Assembly (NCBI GenBank): GCA_030583665.1
Contig: CP129469.1
Coordinates: forward strand, 1,054,001 to 1,118,000
Origin: Candidatus Jettenia sp. AMX2
GTDB taxonomy: Bacteria; Planctomycetota; Brocadiia; Brocadiales; Brocadiaceae
Direction: 5' to 3'
Length of the DNA stretch: 64,000 nt
Numbering within the stretch: the stretch's first letter is position 1; each line of letters opens with the position of its first letter. The notes under the pieces were generated by a model. The model worked only from the letters and a program-made list of their open reading frames with translations, did no database searches and was not told the DNA's origin. This document shows, piece by piece, positions 51,140 to 62,189 of this stretch. A program made the position numbers and the translations under genes.

Positions 51140-54100
51140 ATGCCCCGAAAGGGATCTTATTTTGAAGATGACCCCCTTTGGTACAAAGATGCCATTATAT
51201 ATGAGTTACACATAAAGGCCTTTTATGATTCTGGTGACGATGGAATCGGAGATTTTAAGGGGCTTACTGAGAAGTTGGATTATCTCGAGAGCCTTGGTAT
51301 AACTGCCATATGGCTTCTTCCTTTTTATCCATCGCCCCTGAAAGATGATGGATATGACATAGCAAATTATTTTGGTGTTCATCCTGATTACGGGTTATTG
51401 CGGGAGCTTAAAGAGTTCATTAAAGAATCGCACCGGAGAGGAATCAGGGTGATTACTGAAATAGTCTTAAATCATACCTCCGAGCAGCACCCGTGGTTTC
51501 AAATGTCGAGGCGGGCAAACCCCGGGTCAATATTATGGAATTTTTATGTCTGGAGCGATACTTCCGAGAAATACAAGGATGCAAGGATAATATTTAAGGA
51601 TTTTGAGCTTTCGAACTGGACATGGGATCCGTTGGCTAAAGCATACTACTGGCATCGCTTTTATTCACACCAGCCTGATTTGAACTACGAAAATCCCCAT
51701 GTACAGAATAAAATGTTACGGGTTGTAAAGTATTGGCTGGATATGGGAGTTGATGGTTTACGTCTTGATGCGGTTCCCTACCTTTTTGAAAAAGAAGGAA
51801 CAAATTGCGAGAACCTGCCGGAAACCCATGCATTTCTGAAAAAACTCAGGGCATATATCGATAGCAAATTCAAAGGTAAAATGCTTCTTGCCGAGGCAAA
51901 TCAGTGGCCGGAGGATGCGGTATCTTATTTTGGGAACGGTGATGAATGCCACATGGCCTTCCATTTTCCTTTGATGCCACGGCAATTTATGGCACTCTGG
52001 ATGGAAGACCGATTCCCTCTGGTTAACATCATTGAACAAACACCTTCCATAGCGGAATCCTGCCAATGGGCGCTTTTTTTGAGAAATCACGATGAACTAA
52101 CCCTGGAAATGGTAAGTGACGAAGAAAGGGATTATATGTACAGGGTCTATGCCAGAGACCGGGTTGCACGGATAAACCTGGGAATCAGACGGCGTCTGGC
52201 GCCGCTCCTGGGTAATAACAGAAGAAAGATGGAGCTTATGAATATCCTTTTATTTTCCTTTCCTGGCACTCCCATTATCTATTATGGCGATGAGATTGGA
52301 ATGGGGGACAATTACTATCTTGGGGACAGGGATGGAGTGAGGACGCCAATGCAGTGGAATAGTGACAGGAATGCCGGTTTCTCCAGGGCGAATCCCCAGA
52401 AAATTTACCTCCCTGTTATTACCGATCCCGAATATCACTATGAAACTGTTAATGTAGAGAATCAGGAAAGAAATCAGGGATCCTTTCTCTGGTGGATGAA
52501 AAGGGTTATCGCAATGAGAAAACGCTTCAAGGCGTTTGGCAGGGGGGATATTGAATTCTTATTCCCGGACAATCCGAAGGTGCTTGTGTTTCTGCGGCGA
52601 TACCAGGACGAGAATATTCTCATGGTAATTAATCTTTCAAGATTTTCCCAGGTCGTGGAGCTTGACCTGTCTAAATATTCAGGTTATTTCCTTAAGGATG
52701 CATTTAGCGGTAACAGATTTCCTGTCATAAAAAAAGATACTCCCTATATCCTTACCATTGGCCGTCACGATTATTACTGGTTTGTATTACAGAAAGAGGA
52801 AGACAGTGTGAGGTTCGGAAAAATAAGAACTACGCCGGAATTAAGTGTAACCGGGGGATGGGAGACGGTCTTTACCGGGAAGACGAAAGAAAAACTGGAA
52901 GAAGTTCTATTGCCATCCTATATCATGCGCTGCAGGTGGTTTGGTGGCAAATCAAAGGAGATACAAGAGGCTAAAATTATTGAAAATATTACCATTGAAG
53001 ACGATGTGTTAAAAACGCACCTTCTCCTGCTTGAGGTCAAATATACCGAAGGATTATCAACGGTATATCTGCTTCCGCTCTCTTTTACTTCCGGAGATAA
53101 GGCGGAGAATATTATTATGCAGGATCCATCCGCTGTTGTTGCACACCTTAAAGGTGTTAGTGTTGAAGGAATTATCTATGACAGTATTTACGATGAAGAT
53201 TTTCGTAAATACCTTATTCATATGATAGCCAGGAGGCATACCATACGGGGTATTTCCGGAAAACTTGTTACCTATACGGGAAAGGCTCTAAAAAAACACA
53301 ACCTGAAGGAATTTCCGCTTGAAAAAACACAGGTTCTCAGAATAGAACAAACAAACTCATCAATTAATTATGATAAGAAATTTATTCTTAAATTATACAG
53401 GCGCCTTGATGAAGGAATAAATCCTGATCTGGAGGTAGGAAAGTTTCTTTCCGAAAAGGTTTCCTTTCCCCATATTCCTCAGTTTGGAGGTGTGATTGAG
53501 TATGTGAGAAAGGATTCGGAACCGGTGACTATTGGCATGCTTCAGACCTTTGTTCATAATGAAGGGGATGCGTGGATCTATACCCTTGACTGGGTAGAAA
53601 GATATTGCGACAGGGCACTCACCAAAAAGGAAGAGGCTCACGAGGTACCAAAGGGAGTATCTTCTTTTATGGAAATTGCCGACCGTGATATACCTGTTTT
53701 CTTTCAGGAACTTATAGATGTTACGTACCTGCAGATGATAGCATTACTGGGAAAAAGAACTGCCGAGCTTCACATCGCACTTTCCGCGGAGACAAAAGAT
53801 CAGGATTTCACACCCGAGCCGTTTTCGGTTCTTTACCAGAGATCGCTCTACCAATCCATGCAATCCCTCACAAAAAGGGTTTTTGAACTGCTGAGAAAAA
53901 ACATAAAAAAGCTTCCGGAGAATATCAAAGGCCCAGCCGTTGAGGTATTGGATCTTGAAAAAAAGATAACAGATTGTTTTGCGTCGCTTCTGAAAAGGAA
54001 AATAGCAGCAGTCAAAATAAGGATCCATGGAGATTATCATCTGGGACAGGTGCTTTATACGGGTAATGATTTTATTATTATTGATTTTGAAGGAGAACCT

Positions 54101-54469
54101 GAAAGGCCTTTGGGTGAGAGGAGATTAAAAAAGTCTCCATTAAAGGATGTCGCTGGCATGATCAGGTCGTTTCATTATGCAACCCATAATGTTCTCATCA
54201 AACGCTCATCTATCAGGCCGGAGGATGTTCCGTCATTGGAACCCTGGATGGATGTATGGTACCAATATGCAGGTGGGACATTTCTGAAATCGTATCTTGA
54301 CACTGTGGAGAATACCCCTCTTATTCCAAAGGACAGGGATGAATGTAATGTGTTGCTAAGGGCATTTCTGCTTGAAAAAGCGGTTTATGAACTGGGGTAC
54401 GAGTTAAATAACCGCCCTGAATGGATAATTATTCCGTTGAGAGGAATAAAACACATAATGGAGACTTAA
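51140..54469 (+). CDS. treS: Trehalose synthase - maltokinase fusion
   Basis: A 1109-residue bifunctional enzyme. Residues 1-550 are TreS, GH13_16, isomerising trehalose and maltose (EC 5.4.99.16): DPLWYKDAIIYELHIKAFYD, MGVDGLRLDAVPYLFEKEG, LLAEANQWPEDAV, FLRNHDELTLEM. From about residue 590, ILPSYIMRCRWFGGKSKE-like sequence starts a maltokinase (EC 2.7.1.175) with the kinase motif IRIHGDYHLGQVLYTGNDF and IIIDFEGEP. It converts trehalose to maltose 1-phosphate for GlgE. AGGAG precedes the ATG. Its stop is three bases from glgB. Confidence 0.94.
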   Translation: MPRKGSYFEDDPLWYKDAIIYELHIKAFYDSGDDGIGDFKGLTEKLDYLESLGITAIWLLPFYPSPLKDDGYDIANYFGVHPDYGLLRELKEFIKESHRRGIRVITEIVLNHTSEQHPWFQMSRRANPGSILWNFYVWSDTSEKYKDARIIFKDFELSNWTWDPLAKAYYWHRFYSHQPDLNYENPHVQNKMLRVVKYWLDMGVDGLRLDAVPYLFEKEGTNCENLPETHAFLKKLRAYIDSKFKGKMLLAEANQWPEDAVSYFGNGDECHMAFHFPLMPRQFMALWMEDRFPLVNIIEQTPSIAESCQWALFLRNHDELTLEMVSDEERDYMYRVYARDRVARINLGIRRRLAPLLGNNRRKMELMNILLFSFPGTPIIYYGDEIGMGDNYYLGDRDGVRTPMQWNSDRNAGFSRANPQKIYLPVITDPEYHYETVNVENQERNQGSFLWWMKRVIAMRKRFKAFGRGDIEFLFPDNPKVLVFLRRYQDENILMVINLSRFSQVVELDLSKYSGYFLKDAFSGNRFPVIKKDTPYILTIGRHDYYWFVLQKEEDSVRFGKIRTTPELSVTGGWETVFTGKTKEKLEEVLLPSYIMRCRWFGGKSKEIQEAKIIENITIEDDVLKTHLLLLEVKYTEGLSTVYLLPLSFTSGDKAENIIMQDPSAVVAHLKGVSVEGIIYDSIYDEDFRKYLIHMIARRHTIRGISGKLVTYTGKALKKHNLKEFPLEKTQVLRIEQTNSSINYDKKFILKLYRRLDEGINPDLEVGKFLSEKVSFPHIPQFGGVIEYVRKDSEPVTIGMLQTFVHNEGDAWIYTLDWVERYCDRALTKKEEAHEVPKGVSSFMEIADRDIPVFFQELIDVTYLQMIALLGKRTAELHIALSAETKDQDFTPEPFSVLYQRSLYQSMQSLTKRVFELLRKNIKKLPENIKGPAVEVLDLEKKITDCFASLLKRKIAAVKIRIHGDYHLGQVLYTGNDFIIIDFEGEPERPLGERRLKKSPLKDVAGMIRSFHYATHNVLIKRSSIRPEDVPSLEPWMDVWYQYAGGTFLKSYLDTVENTPLIPKDRDECNVLLRAFLLEKAVYELGYELNNRPEWIIIPLRGIKHIMET

Positions 54470-54472
54470 AGA

Positions 54473-56416
54473 ATGACGAATAAAAAAACGAATAGCAGAA
54501 CAAATGTTACCGATACCATAAGCCTTTTTACAGACCACGATATTTATCTCTTCCGGGAAGGAAGCCATTTTAAACTTTACAACAAATTTGGTTCCCATAG
54601 TCTTGTGGTAAACGGAATTGAAGGTACCAGTTTTGCTGTATGGGCGCCCAATGCTGAACGTGTCTCGGTTATCGGAGATTTTAATCAATGGAACAAGGAT
54701 GCTCATCTTCTCAAAGTACGATATGACGGTTCCGGGATATGGGAAGGATTTATTGGTGGTGTAGGAAAGGGTGCCAACTATAAATATCATATAGTATCCA
54801 GATATAATAACTACCAGGTTGATAAAGGTGATCCTTTTGCGTTCTTGTGGGAGGTCCCCCCCCGGACTGCTTCGGTGGTATGGGATCTGGATTATATATG
54901 GGGAGATAATGATTGGATGACAAACAGGCATAAATCCAATAACCTTTCAGCACCTTTTGCTATCTATGAGGTACACCCCGGCTCATGGCGGAGAATTCAT
55001 GAAGAAGGGAACAGGCCGCTTACCTACCGGGAAATGGCTCACCATCTTGCTGATTATGTAAAGGAAATGGGATTCACCCATGTTGAATTTTTACCGGTCA
55101 TGGAACATCCTTTTTATGGATCATGGGGATACCAGACGGTAGGGTACTTCGCACCTACAAGCAGATATGGCACTCCTCAGGATTTTATGTACCTGGTCGA
55201 TCATCTTCATCAGCACGGAATAGGTGTTATTCTGGACTGGGTACCTTCACACTTTCCTGGTGATGAACACGGACTTGCTTATTTTGATGGTACACATCTC
55301 TATGAACACTCGGACCCCAAAATAGGGTTTCATCCTGAATGGAATAGTTACATCTTTAACTATGGCAGGTATGAGGTTCAGGCATTCCTTATCAGCAGTG
55401 CCCTGTACTGGCTTGATGTCTATCATATTGACGGGATAAGGGTTGATGCTGTAGCATCGATGCTCTATCTTGATTATGCAAGAAGGCACGGTGAATGGAT
55501 TCCGAATAAATACGGAGGGAAGGAAAATCTGGAGGCGATACATTTTCTCAAAAGGTTTAATGAAGCCGTTTACCTAGCTCATCCTGATGTTCAGACGATA
55601 GCAGAGGAGTCAACGGCATGGCCTATGGTTTCCAAACCGGTGTATGTCGGAGGGCTTGGATTTGGTATGAAGTGGAATATGGGATGGATGCATGATACCC
55701 TGAACTATTTTTCAAAAGATCCGGTCTTCAGAAAGTATTATCATGACCAGCTCACTTTCAGTATATGGTATGCTTTTTCAGAAAATTTTGTTTTGCCTTT
55801 ATCACATGATGAGGTAGTGTACGGAAAGGGGTCACTGATTGGAAAGATGCCTGGTGACGAATGGCAGAGATCCGCAAACCTCAGGCTTTTGTTTGGATAT
55901 ATGTATACCCACCCCGGTAAGAAACTCATTTTTATGGGAGGTGAATTTGCACAGTGGAAGGAGTGGTGGCACGACGAGGGTTTAGAGTGGTATGTCCTTG
56001 AATATCCCTTTCACCGTGGAGTACAGAGATGGGTTAAGGATCTGAACCACTTTTACAGAAGCGTGCCGGCAATGTATGGCACGGATTTTATTCCCGAAGG
56101 ATTTGAATGGATTGATTTTCATGACTGGGAAAAGAGTATAGTAAGTTTCATAAGAAAAAGCAGGGACACAAATGATATAATCCTTGTTATCTGTAACTTT
56201 ACCCCTGTTCCAAGATATAACTACCGTGTTGGGGTTCCACGGGGAGGATTTTGGAAAGAGGTGTTAAATAGTGATGCAAAGATATATGAAGGGAGCGGTC
56301 AGGGAAATTTTGGCGGTGCAGAGGCAACTCCGATACCTGCACACGGACGATATTATTCCTTGTCTTTAACGTTACCGCCGTTAGGGATCGTTTTTTTTAG
56401 CTCCTCTTTATACTAA
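54473..56416 (+). CDS. glgB: 1,4-alpha-glucan branching enzyme
   Basis: A 647-residue GH13_9 enzyme (EC 2.4.1.18) forming alpha-1,6 branches. N-terminal CBM48 ([20 protein letters not shown]), then EVHPGSWRR, the barrel motifs [24 protein letters not shown] and [15 protein letters not shown], and [18 protein letters not shown]. The start ATG three bases after treS indicates strong coupling. A C8 run at 54856-54863 encodes a conserved VPPRT segment and is not suspicious by itself. Confidence 0.94.
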   Translation: MTNKKTNSRTNVTDTISLFTDHDIYLFREGSHFKLYNKFGSHSLVVNGIEGTSFAVWAPNAERVSVIGDFNQWNKDAHLLKVRYDGSGIWEGFIGGVGKGANYKYHIVSRYNNYQVDKGDPFAFLWEVPPRTASVVWDLDYIWGDNDWMTNRHKSNNLSAPFAIYEVHPGSWRRIHEEGNRPLTYREMAHHLADYVKEMGFTHVEFLPVMEHPFYGSWGYQTVGYFAPTSRYGTPQDFMYLVDHLHQHGIGVILDWVPSHFPGDEHGLAYFDGTHLYEHSDPKIGFHPEWNSYIFNYGRYEVQAFLISSALYWLDVYHIDGIRVDAVASMLYLDYARRHGEWIPNKYGGKENLEAIHFLKRFNEAVYLAHPDVQTIAEESTAWPMVSKPVYVGGLGFGMKWNMGWMHDTLNYFSKDPVFRKYYHDQLTFSIWYAFSENFVLPLSHDEVVYGKGSLIGKMPGDEWQRSANLRLLFGYMYTHPGKKLIFMGGEFAQWKEWWHDEGLEWYVLEYPFHRGVQRWVKDLNHFYRSVPAMYGTDFIPEGFEWIDFHDWEKSIVSFIRKSRDTNDIILVICNFTPVPRYNYRVGVPRGGFWKEVLNSDAKIYEGSGQGNFGGAEATPIPAHGRYYSLSLTLPPLGIVFFSSSLY

Positions 56417-56475
56417 CCGGGGAAATACAACCCATTTCTATAGAATGAATTACCGTAATTGGGAGAATAAATACT

Positions 56476-58917
56476 GTGGATAAATATATTTGCATTCACG
56501 GCCATTTCTATCAGCCGCCGAGGGAGAATCCGTGGCTTGAGGCTATAGAAATACAGGATTCAGCATACCCTTATCATGATTGGAATGAAAGGATACATGC
56601 GGAATGTTATGGCCCCAATGCTGCTGCAAGGATACTGGATAACGAGGGGCGCATCATGGATATAGTAAGCAACTATACCCGAATAAGCTTTAATTTTGGT
56701 CCAACGGTTTTATCCTGGATGGAAAACTATGCTACGGGAACCTATCAGGCGATATTGAATGCAGATAAACAAAGTATCGGTTGGCGGTCTGGTCATGGTA
56801 ATGCAATTGCACAACCATATAACCACATCATTATGCCTCTGGCCAGCAATGCTGATAAGCGTACTCAGATTATATGGGGTATTAAGGATTTTGAACACCG
56901 GTTTAAACGATATCCTGAAGGTATGTGGATTCCGGAAACGGCGGTAAACAATGATACACTGGAACTCCTTGCGGAGTACGGGATAAAATTTACGATCCTT
57001 GCGCCTCATCAGGCACTCAGGTTGAGAGAGATCAATACAGCAAAATGGCACGATATAAGCGGAAGGATAATTGATCCAACAAGGGCTTATCGTTGCCGGT
57101 TGCCGTCAGGCCGGGTAATAAACATCTTTTTCTATGATGGGTATATATCCAATGCCGTTGCCTTTGAAAGGCTTCTTAGCAAAGGTGAGGATTTTGTAAG
57201 CCGCCTTATGAACGGCTTTTCAGAATCCAGCCAATGGCCGCAATTCGTAAACATTGCTACAGACGGAGAGACATACGGACATCACCACAGATTTGGTGAA
57301 ATGGCCCTGGTTTATGCCCTTAATTATATCGAATCCGGGGGTCTGGCAAAGTTAACCAATTACGGAGAATATCTTGAAAAGTATCCGCCAACCCATGAAG
57401 TAGAAATCGTGGAGTATACATCGTGGAGCTGCAGCCATGGTGTTGAACGGTGGAGAAACAATTGCGGCTGCAATTCCGGCGGGCACCCGGGATGGCACCA
57501 GGAATGGAGAAAACCGCTCCGTGACACGCTTGACTGGCTGAGGGAACACTTAGCGTTGAGGTTTGAGGATAAGGCAAAGGAATATCTGAAAGATCCCTGG
57601 AAAGCCCGAGATGAATATATTGATGTTATTCTCAACCGTTCGGAAGAAAATATTCATACCTATTTCGACCGGCATGCGATAAAAAATCTTAACAGGGAAG
57701 AAAAGGTTTTGCTTCTTAAACTGCTTGAGATCCAGAGGCATACGATGCTGATGTATACCAGTTGCGGCTGGTTCTTTGATGATCTCTCGGGTACTGAAGC
57801 AGTTCAGGTTCTGCAATATGCAGGCAGGGCACTGCAACTCTCAGAAGAGATTTTTAATCATAATCTCAGGGAGTCCTTTCTGGAGAAACTGTCTGCAGCA
57901 AAGAGTAACATATCCGAATACGGAAACGGAGCAAATATTTACGAAAGATTTGTGAAGCCAGGCATGATAGATCTTAAGAGGGTTGGCGTTCACTATGCGG
58001 TGAGTTCACTTTTTGAGGAGTATCCTGAAACTACGAATATTTATTGCTATTCAGTTACCAGACGGGATTTTCAAAGAATGCAGATAGGAAGATTCCGGCT
58101 TGCTACCGGCTGGCTTTGTCTGACATCAGAGGTAACCTGGAGAAGCGAATGCCTGAGCTTCAGTGTTATCCATCTCGGCGACCATATATTCAATGGTGGC
58201 GTACATCCTTTTCCCGAAGAAAAAGAATACCAGCGTATGACTGATGAAATAATTACTGCATTCAAAAACGGCTCATTTGCGGACATTATCAGACTTATGG
58301 ATACCTATTTTGGAACGCATAACTATTCTATAGGGGATCTTTTCCGGGATGAGCAGCGTAAAATTCTGAATATCGTTATTGGCACCACTATAGAAGAGTT
58401 TGAAGCATCATACCGGCTCATGTATGAAAACAACAACGCCCTGATGAATTTTTTACTGAAAACAGGAGTTCCCATACCAAAGGTATTTTTTACTGCAGCG
58501 GAATTTACCCTTAATCTGGAACTGAAAAAGGCATTTGAAAGAGATTTGGATAGTACGAGAATACAGCAAATTGTTGATGAAATAAAAAAATGGAATGTAT
58601 CTGTTGACTCTTTGGTGCTGGAGTTTGTAATTCGCTGCAGGATCGAAGGATTCATGGAAAATTTCCGCAAGAACCCGTCCGATATTTCATTACTTCAAAA
58701 TATAGAGGATGCACTGAAAATATTTCCCACACTCCCCCTGGAAATAAATCTCTGCCATACACAGAATATTTATTTTAAAATGGTGAAAACCGTATACAGG
58801 GATTTTCTTCAGCAGGCAAAGGCAGGTGATAAAAATAAAGCGGTTTGGACAGAGGAATTTAAACAGATCGGGAAACGCCTGTTTTTTAATACCGATATAA
58901 TATTATCTCATAGTTAG
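56476..58917 (+). CDS. Glycoside hydrolase family 57 (DUF3536) protein
   Basis: An 813-residue GH57-type protein: CIHGHFYQPPRENPWLEAIE (first histidine motif), GMWIPETAVNNDTLELLAEY, NIATDGETYGHHHRFGEMAL with the acidic catalytic region, and a DUF3536 C-terminal half (HTMLMYTSCGWFFDDLSGTE). Members act on alpha-glucans or maltodextrins; exact activity is unknown. GTG start after a GGGAG. Placed between glgB and treY, it probably trims or remodels the glucan made by GlgE. Confidence 0.87.
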   Translation: MDKYICIHGHFYQPPRENPWLEAIEIQDSAYPYHDWNERIHAECYGPNAAARILDNEGRIMDIVSNYTRISFNFGPTVLSWMENYATGTYQAILNADKQSIGWRSGHGNAIAQPYNHIIMPLASNADKRTQIIWGIKDFEHRFKRYPEGMWIPETAVNNDTLELLAEYGIKFTILAPHQALRLREINTAKWHDISGRIIDPTRAYRCRLPSGRVINIFFYDGYISNAVAFERLLSKGEDFVSRLMNGFSESSQWPQFVNIATDGETYGHHHRFGEMALVYALNYIESGGLAKLTNYGEYLEKYPPTHEVEIVEYTSWSCSHGVERWRNNCGCNSGGHPGWHQEWRKPLRDTLDWLREHLALRFEDKAKEYLKDPWKARDEYIDVILNRSEENIHTYFDRHAIKNLNREEKVLLLKLLEIQRHTMLMYTSCGWFFDDLSGTEAVQVLQYAGRALQLSEEIFNHNLRESFLEKLSAAKSNISEYGNGANIYERFVKPGMIDLKRVGVHYAVSSLFEEYPETTNIYCYSVTRRDFQRMQIGRFRLATGWLCLTSEVTWRSECLSFSVIHLGDHIFNGGVHPFPEEKEYQRMTDEIITAFKNGSFADIIRLMDTYFGTHNYSIGDLFRDEQRKILNIVIGTTIEEFEASYRLMYENNNALMNFLLKTGVPIPKVFFTAAEFTLNLELKKAFERDLDSTRIQQIVDEIKKWNVSVDSLVLEFVIRCRIEGFMENFRKNPSDISLLQNIEDALKIFPTLPLEINLCHTQNIYFKMVKTVYRDFLQQAKAGDKNKAVWTEEFKQIGKRLFFNTDIILSHS

Positions 58918-58953
58918 CAAGTCAGTCAATATCTATAGAAAAGGGATGACAGA

Positions 58954-61932
58954 ATGGAAACAGAAGATATTCTCAGGGCACGCATACCAGCTTCAACATA
59001 CCGGCTTCAGTTTAATCTCCATTTCCGGTTCCTGGATGCCAAAAAGATTATTCCGTATCTCAACAAGATGGGTATTAGTGATATTTATGCTTCCCCTTAC
59101 TTTAAAGCAAAGGAGGGCAGTCTTCATGGTTATGATATTGTTGATCACAATACCTTTAATCCGGAGATTGGTACAGAAGATGAATATAATGAGATGGTGC
59201 AGGAACTCTGGAAATACGGAATGGGACAGATGCTTGATATCGTTCCGAATCATATGTGCATTACAAGCAGGGAGAATGTATGGTGGATGGATGTGCTTGA
59301 AAACGGTCCCAGTTCTGTCTACGCAGATTTTTTCGATATACGGTGGGAGCCGGTAAAAAAGGAATTAAAAAACAAGATACTCCTCCCTGTCCTCGGCAAT
59401 CAGTACGGGTATGTTCTTGAGCAGCAGGAATTAAGGCTCACCTTTGAAAAGGGGGCATTCTATATCTTCTATTACGACCATAAGCTTCCGGTAATGCCGA
59501 ATACCTATATTGATATACTGGAGTACCGTATCGGTGAACTGGAAAAACGGCTTTCTCCGGATAATTTTCATTTTATAGAATTGTTAAGTATTATTACAGC
59601 GCTCAATCATTTACCTTCCTGTACAGAAAAGGATCCGGAAAAGATTGCGGAAAAATATCGTGAGAAGGAAATTATCAAAAAGCGCCTGTTGAATCTTTAT
59701 ACCGAAAGCACGGAGATCAGTGCATTTCTGGATGAGAATGTAAAATTGTTTAACGGGATGAAAGGTGATTCACGAAGCTTCGACATTCTGGACAATCTTC
59801 TTAATAAACAGGTGTACCGGCTTTCTCACTGGAGTGTGGCAACAGATGAGATAAATTACCGGAGATTTTTTGATATTAATGACCTTGCAGCAATCAGGGT
59901 GGAAAACCCTGATGTATATGAAGAAACACACAGGTTGCTATTCAGGCTTATAAAAGAGGGTAAGGTTACCGGTCTGAGAGTGGATCACCCTGATGGTCTT
60001 TATAATCCGTTATTATACTTTCAGATGCTGCAGAGGAGTTGTTTTCTTTATAAAAAACTTGGCCTTCTGAAGAATACGGATGATAACCCTGAGATAAAGA
60101 CACAAATTGTAAAAGAGTACGATAACCTGGTATCTTCAGACCAGAAAATAAAGCCTTTTTTTATTATCAGCGAGAAGATTCTCATCAAGGGAGAAAAAAT
60201 GCCTGAAGACTGGCCTGTCTTCAGTACAACAGGATATGTTTTTGTGGTCTCAGTAAACGGTATCTTTATTGAAACGGCAAATGCAAAGGTGTTTGACAAT
60301 ATCTATAGCAGGGTTGTCCGGTTACGGTATAATTTTCAGGAGCTTGTGTATGAAAAAAAGAAGTTTATCATGGATGTGTTTATGTCCAGTGAGGTGAATA
60401 CCCTGGGTCACTTTCTTGATGAGTTATCGGAAAAGAACAGGCATACCAGGGATTTTACCTTAAACAGCCTTATATGTGCAATAAAGGAAACAGCAGCCTT
60501 TTTCCCTGTGTACAGAACATATATCCTTCCTTCGGGAGTGACGGAAAGAGATGCCCGGTACATAGAGCAGGCAATATCAAAGGCAAAGAGAAAAAATCCT
60601 ATTGTTAATGAGTCGATTTATGATTTTCTCAAGGATGTCCTTCTCCTTAACTATCCGGAGAATTTTGGTGATGAGGACAAGAGGGAATGGGTTGATTTTA
60701 TTATGAGATTTCAGCAGATAACGGGACCGGTTATGGCTAAAGGGCTGGAGGATACGGCCTTGTATGTATACAATCGCCTGGTTTCCCTGAATGAGGTGGG
60801 TGGGAGTCCCGACCGGTTTGGCACGACACTGGAGGCCTTTCACGGGCAGAATATTGAGACAAGTAAACTTTGGCCTCATGAACTTATTACTACTTCTACC
60901 CATGATTCAAAGCGTAGCGAGGATGTAAGGGCGAGAATTAATGTTCTTTCCGAGATTCCTGAGGAATGGAAAATGTATCTTATGCGCTGGAAGCGGTTTA
61001 ACAAGAAAAAAAAGATTGTTTATGAGGCCCAAACCGTACCGGACAACAACGAAGAATACCTTTTTTATCAAACCCTTATTGGTGCATGGCCTGTTGAGCA
61101 AATGAATCAGACCGAATACGGGGTGTTTCTGAAACGCATTAAGGATTATATGTTAAAGGCATTGAGAGAGGCAAAGACGAACACGAGCTGGAAAAGTCCC
61201 AATGCAGCATATGAGGATAATGTAATGAATTTTATTGATGCAGTCATGAAGGATGGCCATGACAATCAATTTCTGAAAGATTTTCTCATATTTCTGAAGA
61301 AAATTTCCCGGTATGGTATGTATAATTCCCTCTCCCAAACATTGCTCAAAATAACATCACCTGGTATTCCTGATTTCTATAATGGTACTGAAATATGGGA
61401 TTATAGTCTTGTTGACCCGGATAACAGAAGACCTGTTGATTATGATATAAGGATGAGAATGCTTGAGGAATTGAAAGAACAGGAATCAAGAATCCCCATA
61501 CGGGAACTTGCAAGGGAATTAACAACGAGGAAAGAAGATGGGAAAATAAAACTTTATGTAATCTATAAGGCCTTAAATTACCGCAGGCAAAATAGGGATT
61601 TATTTGAAAAAGGGGAATATTTCCCCCTTACGGTTGCTGGCGAAAAAAGCAACGCTGTTTGTGCATTTGCAAGGCAATACAACGGAAAGAATATTATTGC
61701 TGTTGCCCCGAGATTTTTTACCAGGCTTATTTCCCAGCCTCATATGCTTCCTCTGGGAGATGAAGTATGGAAGGATACAAGTATTTTAATGCCCTTTACA
61801 GGGGCAGGGATAACGTATCGTAACATCTTTACAGGGGAAACAGTAACAACCATGGAACAGCAGTACCCGGTTCTTTTGCTTTCCCGGGTCTTTACGAATT
61901 TTCCCGTGGCATTACTGGAAGAGATAAAATAG
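58954..61932 (+). CDS. treY: Maltooligosyltrehalose synthase
   Basis: A 992-residue GH13_26 enzyme turning the reducing end of maltodextrin into a trehalose unit (EC 5.4.99.15). Motifs: STYRLQFNLHFRFLDAKKII, GYDIVDHNTFNPEIGTEDEY, MGQMLDIVPNHMCI, VTGLRVDHPDGLYNPLLYF, and TTSTHDSKRSEDVRARI. Works with TreZ, the first gene of the operon. AAGGGATGACAG is a plausible ribosome-binding region. Last gene of the operon; no terminator is obvious after it. Confidence 0.93.
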   Translation: METEDILRARIPASTYRLQFNLHFRFLDAKKIIPYLNKMGISDIYASPYFKAKEGSLHGYDIVDHNTFNPEIGTEDEYNEMVQELWKYGMGQMLDIVPNHMCITSRENVWWMDVLENGPSSVYADFFDIRWEPVKKELKNKILLPVLGNQYGYVLEQQELRLTFEKGAFYIFYYDHKLPVMPNTYIDILEYRIGELEKRLSPDNFHFIELLSIITALNHLPSCTEKDPEKIAEKYREKEIIKKRLLNLYTESTEISAFLDENVKLFNGMKGDSRSFDILDNLLNKQVYRLSHWSVATDEINYRRFFDINDLAAIRVENPDVYEETHRLLFRLIKEGKVTGLRVDHPDGLYNPLLYFQMLQRSCFLYKKLGLLKNTDDNPEIKTQIVKEYDNLVSSDQKIKPFFIISEKILIKGEKMPEDWPVFSTTGYVFVVSVNGIFIETANAKVFDNIYSRVVRLRYNFQELVYEKKKFIMDVFMSSEVNTLGHFLDELSEKNRHTRDFTLNSLICAIKETAAFFPVYRTYILPSGVTERDARYIEQAISKAKRKNPIVNESIYDFLKDVLLLNYPENFGDEDKREWVDFIMRFQQITGPVMAKGLEDTALYVYNRLVSLNEVGGSPDRFGTTLEAFHGQNIETSKLWPHELITTSTHDSKRSEDVRARINVLSEIPEEWKMYLMRWKRFNKKKKIVYEAQTVPDNNEEYLFYQTLIGAWPVEQMNQTEYGVFLKRIKDYMLKALREAKTNTSWKSPNAAYEDNVMNFIDAVMKDGHDNQFLKDFLIFLKKISRYGMYNSLSQTLLKITSPGIPDFYNGTEIWDYSLVDPDNRRPVDYDIRMRMLEELKEQESRIPIRELARELTTRKEDGKIKLYVIYKALNYRRQNRDLFEKGEYFPLTVAGEKSNAVCAFARQYNGKNIIAVAPRFFTRLISQPHMLPLGDEVWKDTSILMPFTGAGITYRNIFTGETVTTMEQQYPVLLLSRVFTNFPVALLEEIK

Positions 61933-62189
61933 ATTGCACAGAAAAGACAAATAATGGAAACCACAGATTACACAGATAAAAAGATATAAATATTGATTTA
62001 ATGAACGAATCTTTTATTGAGTAGAGATGCTTCCCGGAAGTTGAAAATAATCTTATTTTGTGACGTCTAATAATAAAATTATTTGTATACTCAATGAGTT
62101 CACAAAATGCGATTTTCGGAAACGTTCTAACAGTTTATTTGGACAAAGGTTAAGTGCAAATTCATGAATTCCTGTTTGTGAACCCTTAC
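61933..62189. other. Intergenic, inverted ends of IS200-like region
   Basis: No gene. Contains GGAAACCACAGATTACACAG near 61953 (inverse of words near 560) and TATACTCAATGAGTTCACAA at 62086-62105, which is matched inverted (17 of 20) at 62874-62893 on the far side of the IS200-like element. Confidence 0.5.

Noticed and set aside
54856..54863. C8 run in glgB as another phase-variable tract
   Set aside because: It encodes a conserved VPPRT segment of branching enzymes in a housekeeping gene, so codon content explains it.
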